Origin: Spirogloea muscicola
Taxonomy: Eukaryota > Streptophyta > Zygnematophyceae > Spirogloeales > Spirogloeaceae
NCBI GenBank assembly: GCA_009602725.1
Contig: WELB01000114.1
Location: forward strand, 337,914-349,792
Direction: 5' to 3'
Length of the DNA: 11,879 bases
Translations under genes and position numbers: made by a program
Shown here: positions 1 through 11,667 of the stretch, one piece after another
How the letters are laid out: every line of letters begins with the position of its first letter
How positions within the stretch are numbered: the first letter of the stretch is position 1
The notes under the pieces: model-generated
Database searches by the model: none
The model's input: the letters and a program-made list of their open reading frames with translations, nothing else
What the model was told of the DNA's origin: nothing

Positions 1-98
1 CCTAAACCCTAAACCCTAAACCCTAAACCCTAAACCCTAAACCCTAAACCCTAAACCCTAAACCCTAAACCCTAAACCCTAAACCCTAAACCCTAAAC
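1..98. repeat. Terminal telomere repeat array (CCCTAAA)n
   Basis: About 14 perfect tandem copies of the 7-base unit CCCTAAA run without interruption from the first base. This is the C-rich strand of the plant and green-algal telomere repeat TTTAGGG. Reading C-rich to the right places the chromosome end at base 1, so the window begins at a left telomere. The array stops abruptly at about base 98 and is followed by unrelated sequence. No degenerate repeats are seen at the junction. Confidence 0.97.
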
Positions 99-1071
99 TC
101 AGACCTTGACCCTCGGCGCAAGCAGCCCTCTCAACCAGTCCCCAGGAGCAGGCTCGTACTTGTGTCGCTTGTACGCTGTCGTGATGAATGAGTCGTCGGG
201 CCTGAACACAGATGTCGATCTTGGTGAAGCTTGGCTGACAGTTATGTCTGAACACCTGATCATTAATTACTCTTCAGAACCCAGTGGCCTGGCCTTCATT
301 AGCAGATTGCTGGATGCTAGCCCTGGACTTGTAGTGGCCGCAGCATTAAGCAACTCCTGTGTCTTGCGCAAGTCCTGAGTCAACAACAGCAATCACAAGG
401 GCCAAGGCAAGCAGGCCGCAGCAACCTTGGCCTAGCCTCCTAACATTGTGAAGGAGCAGGTCACTGCAAGGTTCATGACATGATTGTGTACAGAAAGGCG
501 AGGGCCATGGTAACAGTACATCATACGCAGTGGGCAACTTCAAAGGGGTCGCAAGAGTAGAACAGTAAGGTACGAGTCCTGTCACTGCACAGGTTGTTGG
601 TACAACAGCGACCTACTTAGCTGCATAGTAGAGGATAAGTCGCCCAGAAACAATCGCCACATTTATAGCACTCCTAGTCAAGTCGTCATGTGAGTCTTGT
701 TGTTTTTGTATCGCTGCGACCATCTTGAGGTCCTTGTACTTTGCCGCCGTACACATTGGCATATGAAGTGCTTGTTTGTCAGTCCATGACAGGGACACAA
801 ATAATGCTAGTCACAGCATCACGGCCCATGTATAATAGCTGCAAAATGTGTTTGAGATTGCAAGAAGCGTTTAAATTGGGCTGAGGCTGGGGGGGTTGGC
901 ATCCTTCATGACGGCATGAGAAGCTATACATATCCACACAAGATCGTGTTGAATATGTGCTGCTCAGATGGACGTTTGCATGGGTACAAGGACAGAAAGA
1001 AGGCGCGGTGGGCATGGAACAGAAAGGGAGGCCAACAAGCTCATGTAAGCAAAGGCACGACTCTGACTTGA
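99..1071. other. Subtelomeric segment with no recognised gene
   Basis: This ~970-base segment lies between the terminal telomere and an interstitial telomere tract. Open frames are short, overlap on both strands, and show no motif or family that I recognise. The longest plus-strand one (106-378) begins at TTG rather than ATG. I see no tRNA, no tandem array and no copy of the hairpin repeat that is common further in. It may be unique subtelomeric DNA or the remains of an unknown repeat. Confidence 0.6.
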
Positions 1072-1094
1072 CCTAAACCCTAAACCCTAAACCC
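1072..1094. repeat. Interstitial telomere repeat tract
   Basis: Slightly more than three copies of CCCTAAA sit about 1 kb inside the chromosome, in the same orientation as the terminal array. They are flanked by non-telomeric sequence on both sides. The tract is perfect over about 23 bases, then becomes CCCCTCAAT. Such tracts usually mark an old chromosome end, a healed break or telomere-primed repair. Which of these applies here is inference. Confidence 0.93.
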
Positions 1095-1420
1095 CTCAAT
1101 CCTATTGTCAATTCGACTTCGTAAGAAATTCACAACAACCAGCCGTGCATTTGAAGCATCCTTGGAAGATAATACGAAGTCTAGTGCGCATGGGAGGGGT
1201 ATTGTAGAAGTGGGGACCTGGGTTGTCCGCCTACACCTCCAGCTCTTTGAAGGCTTTAGCAAGCTCTGTGATGTTTCTCTGCATGACATGATGCCGTCAG
1301 GGGAATGCTGTCGTGTGCCACTGTCACGCTTGGCAAGCCATATAGGAGCAGCCTCGGCACAGCTGAAATTCTGAGCGGTTGCCTCATCGCCTCGCAGGGA
1401 AGGAAACAATGGAAGTGACT
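1095..1420. other. Unassigned subtelomeric sequence
   Basis: About 325 bases follow the interstitial telomere tract. Short open frames exist on both strands, but none has a recognisable motif. I see no repeat that recurs elsewhere in the window. Confidence 0.5.
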
Positions 1421-1970
1421 TCTTCCAAAGGGGGTCGGGGGCTGTGAGAAGCCAGCCCAGCAAGCAAGGAGAAGGTCCCAAAGAGCCGGATGGCGCTCAA
1501 ACACACTGCATAGCAGGAGAGCTTGTTAAGAGTGTAGGAGAAGCTCGTCCAGTACGAGGCGAGGGCTTGGAACGGCCAGATGGACGTACTAAGCAACACT
1601 TTTTGGCCCAATCGGACGTTGTCCACTCTTTTCGGGCTGGCCTCTCACAGCTCCTCGCCCGTTCTGGGACGAGCTTACTTATCACAAATATGCGAGTCTG
1701 AGTTTGCGAGGAGGCGGGCCTGTACAAAGCAAGGCGATGGCCTAAGAGGCCAGCCCAAATGGAATGAAGAAGGTAAGGGCGCACTGAGGCTTTGATGTTG
1801 GGCGGCTTGACAGTGCAGAGCCGGCAGGCTGGCAGGAGAGCGGCTGTGGTCAGCGGCAGGACGGGAGAGGTGGGCGGAGCAGCAGCGGGGCTGGAAGAAG
1901 GGCTCGCCCATTGAGGATAGGGGCTGGAAAAGCGAGCCCAAAAAAGAATGAACAACAGGGCGTGGAGGGG
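1421..1970. repeat. Cluster of hairpin repeats, mixed orientation
   Basis: Several diverged copies of the hairpin repeat (consensus GGGCTGTGAGAGGCCAGCCC) occur here. A plus-oriented copy is centred at 1438-1460. A minus-oriented copy spans about 1601-1676 and includes GGGCTGGCCTCTCACAGC at 1635. Further plus copies lie near 1735-1765 and 1905-1955. Copies are often followed by an A-rich stretch resembling AAAAGAATGAACAA, and some are preceded by GGGCGAGG or GCTCGCCC. A minus-strand frame is open across this cluster (1497-2141), but its peptide is simply translated repeat and is not called as a gene. Confidence 0.8.
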
Positions 1971-2020
1971 CGGGGTCGGGGCGCCACTTGGGCGGGCGAT
2001 GGCAGGAAGGGACGTTTTGC

Positions 2021-2072
2021 GTACTGAGTGATGGAGGGCCTGAGTGGCCAAGTACAACGAGGAAGGCATGCG
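2021..2072 (-). mobile_element. Retroelement tail fragment (3' untranslated end only)
   Basis: Read on the minus strand, this piece matches the 3' untranslated end of the element seen at 2096-2320, 11474-11605 and 11668-11879. Shared blocks are TTGTACTTGGCCAC, CAGGCCCTCCATC and a closing A/T-rich ATAC-like end. No coding part is attached, so this is a very short truncated insertion or a remnant interrupted by the next copy, which begins at about 2096. Confidence 0.7.
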
Positions 2073-2095
2073 GTGCGCATGGAAAGGGGATGGAG

Positions 2096-2310
2096 TGTGT
2101 ATCAAGTGATGGAGGGCCTGTGTGGCTAGAAATGCAAGCACATTGACAGATGTACATGACAGATGTCACCTGCTGCAAAGCTGACCCGCTCAGTAACCAC
2201 GAGTCAGCACATGGAGGTCGCTAACTGATGCCCGAATCCTGGACGACAATTGACTATGCTCTTGTGCCACCAGCTAAGGCTCGACCAGCTTTCTATGCAC
2301 GAGACTACCG
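2096..2310 (-). mobile_element. Retroelement tail fragment: C-terminal coding end plus 3' UTR
   Basis: On the minus strand this fragment starts in a degraded version of the block coding for QKAGRALVGG in the longer copies. It continues to the terminal peptide ASVSDLHVLTRGY and a stop codon at 2190-2192. A 3' untranslated region follows, homologous to that of the copies near 11474 and 11668, and ends near 2096. The coding part contains an in-frame stop upstream, so it is dead. It is 5'-truncated and abuts a second, similar tail (2322-2526), which points to nested insertion. Confidence 0.8.
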
Positions 2311-2321
2311 CAGATGGGAGC

Positions 2322-2526
2322 TTAATGACCACGAGTTAGCAGCAGCAAGTCGGAGTAACTCGCAGCTGGGAGAGAGGCACCCACGAGACCCAGGAACAGC
2401 AGTCATGGCGCGGCCTGCCCGCAAGTTGGACTGCGTGAGCCAGGGAGCACCTGCTTTCTGGTGCAAAGCATGAGCCTGAGCTCGCCGTAATGCAGCAAGG
2501 CGCGCTTGAAACGAAAGAGTGGCCAA
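2322..2526 (-). mobile_element. Retroelement tail fragment, C-terminal coding end
   Basis: Minus-strand homology to the element copies at 9590-10257 and 10579-11352. The block LRRAQAHALHQKAG matches LQRAQANALHQKAG of the longer copy. A diverged stretch follows, then ASYSDLLLLTRGH and a stop codon at 2322-2324. A frame change lies between the two blocks, so it is not a working gene. It lies directly upstream (in element sense) of the tail at 2096-2310, so two tails sit head to tail. Confidence 0.75.
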
Positions 2527-2612
2527 CTCAAGCCAATACAGTGTTCAGACCAAACAAAGTGGCAGCGAAGGAAAGGAAGGGGAGGCCAGGTTGAGCCATA
2601 GCGCTGGTTGGG
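2503..2612. repeat. Two tandem copies of a ~45-base dispersed module
   Basis: Two diverged copies, about 2503-2550 and 2566-2612, share the order GAAA-rich, GGAGGCCA, AAGCCAATAC, then a TGTTCAG-like end. The same module recurs at about 8312-8358 and 9237-9284 inside the hairpin repeat array. The best-conserved core is AAGCCAATAC (2530-2539, 8338-8347, 9264-9273). No function is known to me. It may be part of the hairpin repeat family or of the retroelement. Confidence 0.65.
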
Positions 2613-2704
2613 CGAAGGCTGGTGCAGAAGGTGGGAGAAGACATCGGCAGATGCCCATCACCTACGGCTTGGCAGCACCGCTGAACAAACCACGGGTCGA
2701 GAGG

Positions 2705-2735
2705 AAAGCGGCTGCTGATATGAAAAAATCGGCTG
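2705..2735. repeat. 31-base dispersed repeat upstream of MCM7
   Basis: This 31-base stretch, which contains AAAGCGGCTGCTGATAT, matches 7369-7399 at 28 of 31 positions. The two copies lie on opposite sides of MCM7, in the same orientation. The downstream copy runs straight into a hairpin-repeat unit. Here the sequence leads into the GC-rich MCM7 promoter. Confidence 0.7.
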
Positions 2736-2780
2736 CAGAAAGGGTGCAGGGAGGGGACGGGGCCCTGGGCGGGAGGCGGC

Positions 2781-2819
2781 TTGGCGCCAAGCCGGGGCGC
2801 GCGAAAAGGCGTTTCGCGC
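2781..2819. promoter_or_regulatory. E2F-like site cluster in the MCM7 promoter
   Basis: Three sites lie 77-115 bases upstream of the MCM7 ATG. A palindrome TTGGCGCCAA is at 2781-2790. GCGCGAAA (2799-2806) and TTTCGCGC (2812-2819) form an inverted pair separated by five bases. TTTCGCGC fits the E2F consensus TTTSSCGC exactly, and its partner is the same site on the other strand. MCM genes are classic E2F targets in plants and animals, so control by E2F/RB at the G1/S transition is a reasonable inference. Binding itself is not shown by sequence. Confidence 0.75.
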
Positions 2820-2895
2820 GCCCGCCGCCCGTCCAAACTGCCGCCTGCGCCGCGCCTCGCTGCCGCGGTGGCCCGGGCGCCCCCCCGCCGCCGCC

Positions 2896-6709
<3,814 letters not shown>

Positions 6710-7020
6710 TCGAGCGTGACGGCTGTTGAGCACCGGGTGATCACGGGTTGCAGAACCAAGTGCAGTTTGTGGAGTGGTGAGCTGGGGGCCACGAGAGGCT
6801 GGATCGGCCTGCAGGCGAGGAGGTATGTTCATGGATTGACACGAGGCCCGGCTCAAAGCGCAGCTCGAGGCCATGTGGAGAAAGGGGGAATTGGAGACGG
6901 CTCGGGCGGCATATCAAGGCAAGGAGGAATAGCGTGTCTTGGCTGACAGAGGGTGAATAGCAGCCAAGATTGTGGGCTTGCAGATCTATAAAATTCCCGC
7001 CTGCTCCTTTGCTGAAGCGC
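6710..7020. other. MCM7 3' flank, no gene recognised
   Basis: These ~310 bases run from the MCM7 stop to the next element fragment and presumably hold its 3' untranslated region. I do not find the TGTAA motif commonly used as a polyadenylation signal in green algae. A TATAAAA string occurs at 6987-6993, with no gene positioned to use it. Open frames here are short and unrecognised. Confidence 0.5.
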
Positions 7021-7160
7021 TCAACATTCGCCGGACCACACACAAAGGTCACTAAGCAATGCCCGAGTATTGGACGGCCCTTTGCAAGCATCCCTGGCCC
7101 TGCCCCTACTACCTGAGAGGAGCTCGTCTGATGCAGAGGATGGGCCTGAGCTCGCAGCAC
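7021..7160 (-). mobile_element. Retroelement tail fragment, degraded
   Basis: On the minus strand, LRAQAHPLHQ (just below 7160) matches LQRAQANALHQ of the longer copies. In a second frame, ALLSDLCVWSGEC followed by a stop at 7021-7023 matches ASFSDLYVLTRGY-stop. The two blocks are in different frames, so at least one frameshift separates them. The spacing between them is close to that in the intact copies. This is a dead, more diverged member of the family. Confidence 0.65.
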
Positions 7161-7203
7161 ACAGATTGCACAAGATGAGTTGAAGTGCTGCCAGCAAGCG
7201 CAT

Positions 7204-7750
7204 CTATTGTAGAGAATTCCATTCTCACAACGTGCACAATCAACGCAAAGCCGGCAATATCTGGCGGCGGCTATCGCTATCCAGGTTCCAACTATTCTGG
7301 ACCTTGTCGTTGTTCAGATAGCTGGCCCTTGCAGCCCTCGCCCCCTTTGTAGGAGCTACTTCTTTACAAAAGCGGCTGCTGATATCAAAAGAGCGGCTGT
7401 GAAAGCCAGCCAGATGCATACAGGTGTTCATGAAATGTCTTGGAGGGATAATAAAATCAGAGGGACAAGGATTTGCTTTCCTGCACCCGAAGCCCTCAGC
7501 CCATAAGTCTCCGGCTGCTAGGCATGCCCATTAGCGGCTATGCAGTAGGGGGTGTGGAGCAGCCTTCCATAGTGGTCACTGCTTCACTACTGAGTGGTCT
7601 GCGATTTCCAGCGCCATCGTTTGTCCATTTCCCTGTGGACTGGCATCTTGCAGGCATTGCCCCGAATGGAAGTCCTCTTGGATGGTGTCAAGGGGAAGAG
7701 CCTCCTTCTCCTATCCTTCTCTCTTCTCAAAAACAGAGGCGGCAGCTATG
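7204..7750. other. Intergenic stretch, mostly unrecognised
   Basis: No convincing gene. It contains the second copy of the 31-base repeat (7369-7399), followed directly by a hairpin-repeat-like unit, GGCTGTGAAAGCCAGCC, at 7394-7410. The frame open at 7473-7751 shows no family resemblance, and its start is within sequence of repeat-like composition. Confidence 0.5.
7369..7399. repeat. 31-base dispersed repeat, downstream copy
   Basis: Matches 2705-2735 at 28 of 31 positions, same orientation. The end of this copy merges into a hairpin-repeat unit, which suggests that the 31-base sequence is a flanking part of that repeat family. Confidence 0.7.
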
Positions 7751-9530
7751 AGGGGGGCGGGGCCTGTGAATAGCCATCGCCCCTTGTCTGGACGGCTTTC
7801 TTCCGTGCATGGCCAATCTCAGAAGGATAAGCAGGGTCAAGATGAAAGCAGCGTCAAATGAGCAGCGTCATCCAGTAGACTTAGCTCCTCAAAGGTGGCA
7901 AGGGCTGCACAAATTGAGAAAAAGCACTTCCCTTCTTCCGATGGCTGTGAGAGAAAAGAGAGAAGCAGCTCCGAACGGGACGTGGGCTGTGACCAGCCAG
8001 ACCACGCTTATGAACAAGGTTCAAATGAGAAGAACCAGCTCTAGTAAAGTAAGGGGTTGGCTGTGAGAGGCCAGCCCAAGGGAAGTATGCTCTTCAAATG
8101 GGGGCGAGGGCTGTGAAAGGCCATTTAATGAGTAGACAAAACTTAAGGGAATGAACAAAGGTCCAAAGAAACAGCTCTTGCAACCGAGGGTCCAACGGGG
8201 CCGGAAATTGTAGAATCACTAAGTTTGCTGTGAGAGGCCAGCCCAAGAAGCATAAAGTAGGCCCAAAGGAGTGAACAAGGTTCAGAAGGGCCGGAGAAGG
8301 CGCGTGCGTCCCTTTGAAGTGAAACGGAGGCCAGACCAAGCCAATACGCTGTTGGTCGCAAAACCCAAAGATTACTCTCGTGTTTGCGCCTTCCGGCGCT
8401 CTCAGACCTTGTTCTTTTCTGGGCTGGCCTCTCCCAGCCATTTCCTTACTGTAATTATTTCCTTCTTTGTGAGATGAACAAAGACGAATCGAAGAGGGGC
8501 TAAGGTAACAGAGCGATAAATACACACGAAGGGGGACTCTGGTATCCACGATTGAGCACAGACGTACCCGACAGACTACTCTACGGTGCCTGAGCAGAAC
8601 TTTAAGTCTTTCAATGTAAGGCAATGGCTGTGAGATAATCAGCTCTCCCAGAGGACAGACCAAAAATAACGGTGGGGGGGGAGTGAATAAGGTCTGAAAA
8701 GCCAGAAGCGCGAGAAGATGAATGACGCTTCCAGTAGAGGGCGATGGCTGTGAGAAGAAGTGGCTCTCCCAATGGGGGCACGGGCTGGGAAAAGCCAGCT
8801 GTGAGAGGCCAGCCCAGAAAAGAGAAAGAACAAAGTTCGAAGAGGCTAGAGAAAGCTCTAAAGCACACAGTGAGTCAAGTGGCCACGAGAAGAAGCCATT
8901 CCAAAACGAGGCGAGGGGCGTGTAAGACGCAGCTCTTGCAACGTAAGGCAATGGCTGTGAGAGGCCGGCGCAAAGGAATGTACAGGGTCTGGAGAGATGT
9001 AAAGAGCCCTTCCAATGGAAGATAATGGCTGTGAAAGGACAAATGGTAGCTGGACAGAAGGTATTAAACAGCTCTTCCTATTCAAGGCAATGGCTGTGAG
9101 AGGCCAGCCCAAAGAGGCAAGGACATCCAAAAGGACGAATGGTAAGCTCATCCAGAGGGGGCGAAGGCCGTGAAAGCCAGCCCGAGAAGAAGGTTCGAAG
9201 GGGTCAAGAAGCGCTAAAGAGAGAAGGCGCGCGGGGCGCATGAAATGAAAGGGAGGCCAATGTAAGCCAATACATTGTTCAGGCAGAGTCTAGTGCAAAC
9301 TAAACAACAAAGCAATCAAAGCGATCAAGCAAGTACCACGAAGGAAGGTCACTAGGGAACCGGGTAGAAGAAGTGGCTCTCCCAATGGGGCCAATGCCTG
9401 TGATAAGCCCGCCCGAAAAGAATGACAAGGTTCAATGGTGCCAAATAGCAAGAAGCAGCCGCAAGTCAGAAAGAAGTGTCTCTTGCAAAGTCCCATCCTT
9501 CCGCGCTTTTGGCTGCAGCCTCTCTGGCGC
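7750..9530. repeat. Dense hairpin repeat array
   Basis: About 1.8 kb in which a short unit recurs at irregular spacing. The core is GGCTGTGA-GAGGCCAGCCC, with arms GGGCTG and CAGCCC that can pair. Cores are seen near 7943, 7985, 8059, 8109, 8226, 8626, 8746, 8799, 8953, 9027, 9089, 9168 and 9399. A reverse-oriented core is at about 8418-8441. Many copies are preceded by GCTCTTCCAATGGGGGCGAG or similar, and followed by AAAAGAATGAACAAGGTTC and GGGCCAGAAAAG. Two copies of the ~45-base module (8312-8358, 9237-9284) are embedded. A 285-codon frame on the minus strand (8094-8951) is open but consists of translated repeat, with the recurring peptide GWPLTA or AGLSQ. Confidence 0.85.
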
Positions 9531-9589
9531 TGGCCAGGAGACCCCCTCCCCCGGAGACTAGTTTCTCTGACCTGTGGCTGTAGTTCCCT

Positions 9590-10257
9590 GGCGGGCTTGA
9601 TGCGCGACGCCGGCTACCGTGCGGTCGTGGAAGTCAACAACATCATGCCTATCACCACGGACGCCCAAGGTTGTCATCATCGCCGCACTCTTGACATTGT
9701 GGGCGTGCAACCTGGTGGTGGACCACGGGCCCTGGTCGACGTTGTTGTTGCGGAGGCCTGTAAAGGTCCAGCATCAACACACATCGCTGGTCACGCAGTG
9801 GGCGGTGCAGAACAAAGAAAGTTGCAGCATTATTCCGACTACCCACAATGCGATCAGCTCCTGCCAGCGGCAATAGACATCTTTGGCTGTCTGGGTCCTC
9901 GTTTCCACACCCTCCTCCAAAACATCGCCAACCTAGGCTACACACGTCGTGCAGATGTGTTTCCGGCTGAGATGGGCTTGCCAGCTGCATACCTGTCTTT
10001 CTTGCGACGACGAGTTTCGGCCTGTTTGCAGCGTGCTCAGGCTAATGCCTTGCACCAGAAAGCTGGACGAGCTCTAGTTGGCGGTAGAAGGGCTTCGTAT
10101 CTGACATCTAGTATTCAGGCATCATTTAGCGACCTTTATGTTTTGACCCGTGGTTACTGAGCGGGTCAATCTGCTGTAGGTTATGTAGGTCTTTAGATGT
10201 GTTTGCCTTTGTACTTGGCCATTTGGCCTTCGTTTGTTTCAAATACACGAAATCTTT
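9590..10257 (+). mobile_element. 5'-truncated retroelement copy, C-terminal domain intact frame
   Basis: This copy is homologous to 10691-11352, at roughly nine in ten positions by eye, offset about 1101 bases. The reading frame is open through to the stop at 10158-10160. Its order of blocks is RDAGYRAVVEVN, VQPGGGPRALVDVVVAEA, AEQRKLQHYSDY, IDIFGCLGPRFHTLLQ, AQANALHQKAGRALVGG, SDLYVLTRGY. A conserved hydrophobic-D strand, a later AE..K..Y block and an F-G-x-L-G-P block recall the domain that follows the reverse transcriptase in some algal and oomycete LINE-like proteins; that assignment is from memory of the pattern and not proven. The frame is also open upstream to an ATG at 9435 inside hairpin repeat, so any translated product would be a repeat-element chimera. 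A ~95-base 3' untranslated region follows, ending near AAATACACGAAAT. Confidence 0.75.
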
Positions 10258-10319
10258 GGCTGCTCAACAGGGTTTATTGAGTGCCTAGTGGCCACTTGAC
10301 TTCTCTCACTCTCTTCATA

Positions 10320-10578
10320 TAGAAGAGCAAAGGGGGGCAAGGGCTGTAAACAGCCAGCCCGAAAAATGATTGACAAAGTCCGAAGGGGCCAGAAAGGAGA
10401 AGTACTCGCCGCTTAGAGAAGTGCTCGCCCATAGAGAAGAGGGGCTGGCAAAGCCAGCCCAAAAATAATGGACAATGTCCAAAGCCAAAGAAAGAGGTGC
10501 CGAAAGGGTAGGGGCTCGGTTTGCTAGCCCCTCCTTTTCTGTGGGCGAGCCATCTTTCTAGGCTTGGCCTCTCACAGG
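10320..10578. repeat. Hairpin repeats with an inverted pair of arms
   Basis: Contains GGGCTGTAAACAGCCAGCCC at 10339-10358 and a perfect short palindrome, GGGCTGGCAAAGCCAGCCC, at 10442-10460. The stretch 10422-10460 recurs inverted at 10511-10551 with a few mismatches, so the two could fold into a long imperfect stem around a ~50-base loop. Both arms carry GCTCGCCCA at the outer end. A short tandem duplication (ACTCGCCGCTTAGAGAA, then GCTCGCCCATAGAGAA) lies at about 10404-10437. A minus-oriented core (GGCCTCTCACAG) at 10566-10577 abuts the next element copy. Confidence 0.75.
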
Positions 10579-11352
10579 GGTGCGGCAGTGCGAGTGCGGC
10601 TTCCGTGCAGAGGGTGCTGAGCTCGCCACTCACATGCTGAGATGCCCCACTGGGCCAGAAGTGGTGGGCATCCACAACCTCCTCCGCGATGGCGGGTTTG
10701 ATGCGCGACGCCGGCTACCGTGCAGTCGTGGAAGTCAACGATATCATGCCTATCACCACGGACGCCCAGGGACGTCATCATCGCCGCACACTTTGACACT
10801 GTAGGCGTGCAACCTGGTGGAGGACCACGGGCTCTGGTCGACGTTGTGGTAACGGAGGCGTACAAGGGACCAGCATCAACACACATCGCTGGTCACGCAG
10901 TGGGCGTTGCAGAACAAAGAAAGCTGCAGCATTACTCCTACTATGCGATCAGCTCCTGCCAGCGGCAATCGACGTCTTTGGTTGTCTGGGTCCTCGTTTC
11001 CACACCCTCCTCCAAAACATTGCCAATCTGGGCTACACACGTCGTGCAGATGTGTTTCCGGTTGAGTTGGGCTTGCCAGCTGCATATCTGTCTTTCTTGC
11101 GACGACGTGTTTCGGCCTGTTTGCATCGTGCTCAGGCTAATGCCTTGCACCAGAAAGCTGGCCGAGCTCTAGTTGGTGGCAGAAGGGCATCGTATCTGAC
11201 ATCTAGTATTCAGGCATCGATTAGCGACCTTTATGTTTTGACCCGTGGTTACTGAGCGGGTCACTTTGCTGTAGATTATGTAGGTCTTCAGATGTGCTTG
11301 CATTTGTACTTGGCCTTTGGCCTTCGTTTGCTTCAAATACACGAAATTCTTT
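10579..11352 (+). mobile_element. Retroelement copy with zinc-finger cap, broken frame
   Basis: The longest copy. It opens with CECGFRAEGAELATHMLRC (C-x-C-x11-H-x3-C), then HNLLRD, a zinc-finger-plus-helix arrangement typical of the region after the polymerase domain in LINE-like proteins. From 10691 it parallels the copy at 9590. The frame is broken at least three times: between the finger and RDAGYRAVVEVN (near 10700), near 10767 (one base more than the other copy), and near 10940 (seven bases fewer than the other copy). From 10944 to the stop at 11253-11255 the frame is open again and ends in SDLYVLTRGY. The 3' untranslated region matches the first copy and ends near 11352. Nothing of a reverse transcriptase is present upstream, so it is 5'-truncated. 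Confidence 0.75.
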
Positions 11353-11473
11353 CACAGCCACCAGTCAAGCTGGGAAAGGCCAGCCCCAATAAGAATGGAC
11401 AAGGTACAAAGGTAGCCGAAAAAACCGAGAATCCACACAGCTAGATACTACACGACCGCAGAAGGAAGGGGCT
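11353..11473. repeat. Single diverged hairpin repeat and spacer
   Basis: Between a plus-strand element end and a minus-strand element end lies AGCTGGGAAAGGCCAGCCCC (about 11369-11388). It is followed by AATAAGAATGGACAAGG, the usual downstream part of the hairpin repeat. The rest is unassigned. Confidence 0.6.
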
Positions 11474-11605
11474 TGTGTATTAAGAGATGAGGGCCTGTGT
11501 GGCCAAGTACAAAGGCAGGAACATTGACAAATGTTATCGCCTGCTGCTAAGAAGGAAGCTCAGTACCCGCTAGTGAGCACCAGCAAGTCCGAGTAACTCG
11601 CAGCT
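11474..11605 (-). mobile_element. Retroelement tail fragment, terminal peptide plus 3' UTR
   Basis: On the minus strand, ASYSDLLVLTSGY and a stop at 11560-11562 match the last residues of the longer copies. The downstream untranslated region includes TTTGTACTTGGCCACACAGG and ends near an AATACAC motif at about 11474. Only the last ~14 codons are preserved, so this is strongly 5'-truncated. Confidence 0.75.
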
Positions 11606-11667
11606 GGGAAAGGAAGATGCAAGCGCGGCCAGAGAAACGAGTCTCCGGGTTGCGTGTGTAGAAAATG

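Noticed and set aside
106-378. Plus-strand open frame of 90 codons next to the telomere
   Set aside because: It begins at TTG, has no recognisable family or splice extension, and a competing frame exists on the other strand. Not enough to call a gene.
1497-2141. Minus-strand open frame of 214 codons
   Set aside because: It runs through hairpin repeats and then the untranslated ends of two element fragments. There is no domain, and the composition is that of repeat DNA.
6987-6993. TATAAAA string as a promoter
   Set aside because: No gene begins downstream on the plus strand. The adjacent sequence is a dead minus-strand element tail.
8094-8951. Minus-strand open frame of 285 codons
   Set aside because: It is the translation of the hairpin repeat array. 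Phrases such as GWPLTA and AGLSQ recur at repeat spacing, and several other frames are open over the same stretch.
7750-9530. Possible CRISPR-like array because of evenly recurring short palindromic repeats
   Set aside because: Repeats vary in sequence and spacing, occur in both orientations, and lie on a eukaryotic nuclear chromosome with no associated genes.
10720-11172. Plus-strand frame of 150 codons with IIAAHFDTVGVQPGG, which resembles the metal-binding region of M20/M28 peptidases
   Set aside because: The resemblance covers only a few residues and exists only in the frameshifted second element copy. The neighbouring copy (9590-10160) reads the same DNA as RRTLDIVGVQPGG in an otherwise continuous frame, and the rest of the 150-codon frame ends in out-of-frame element sequence.
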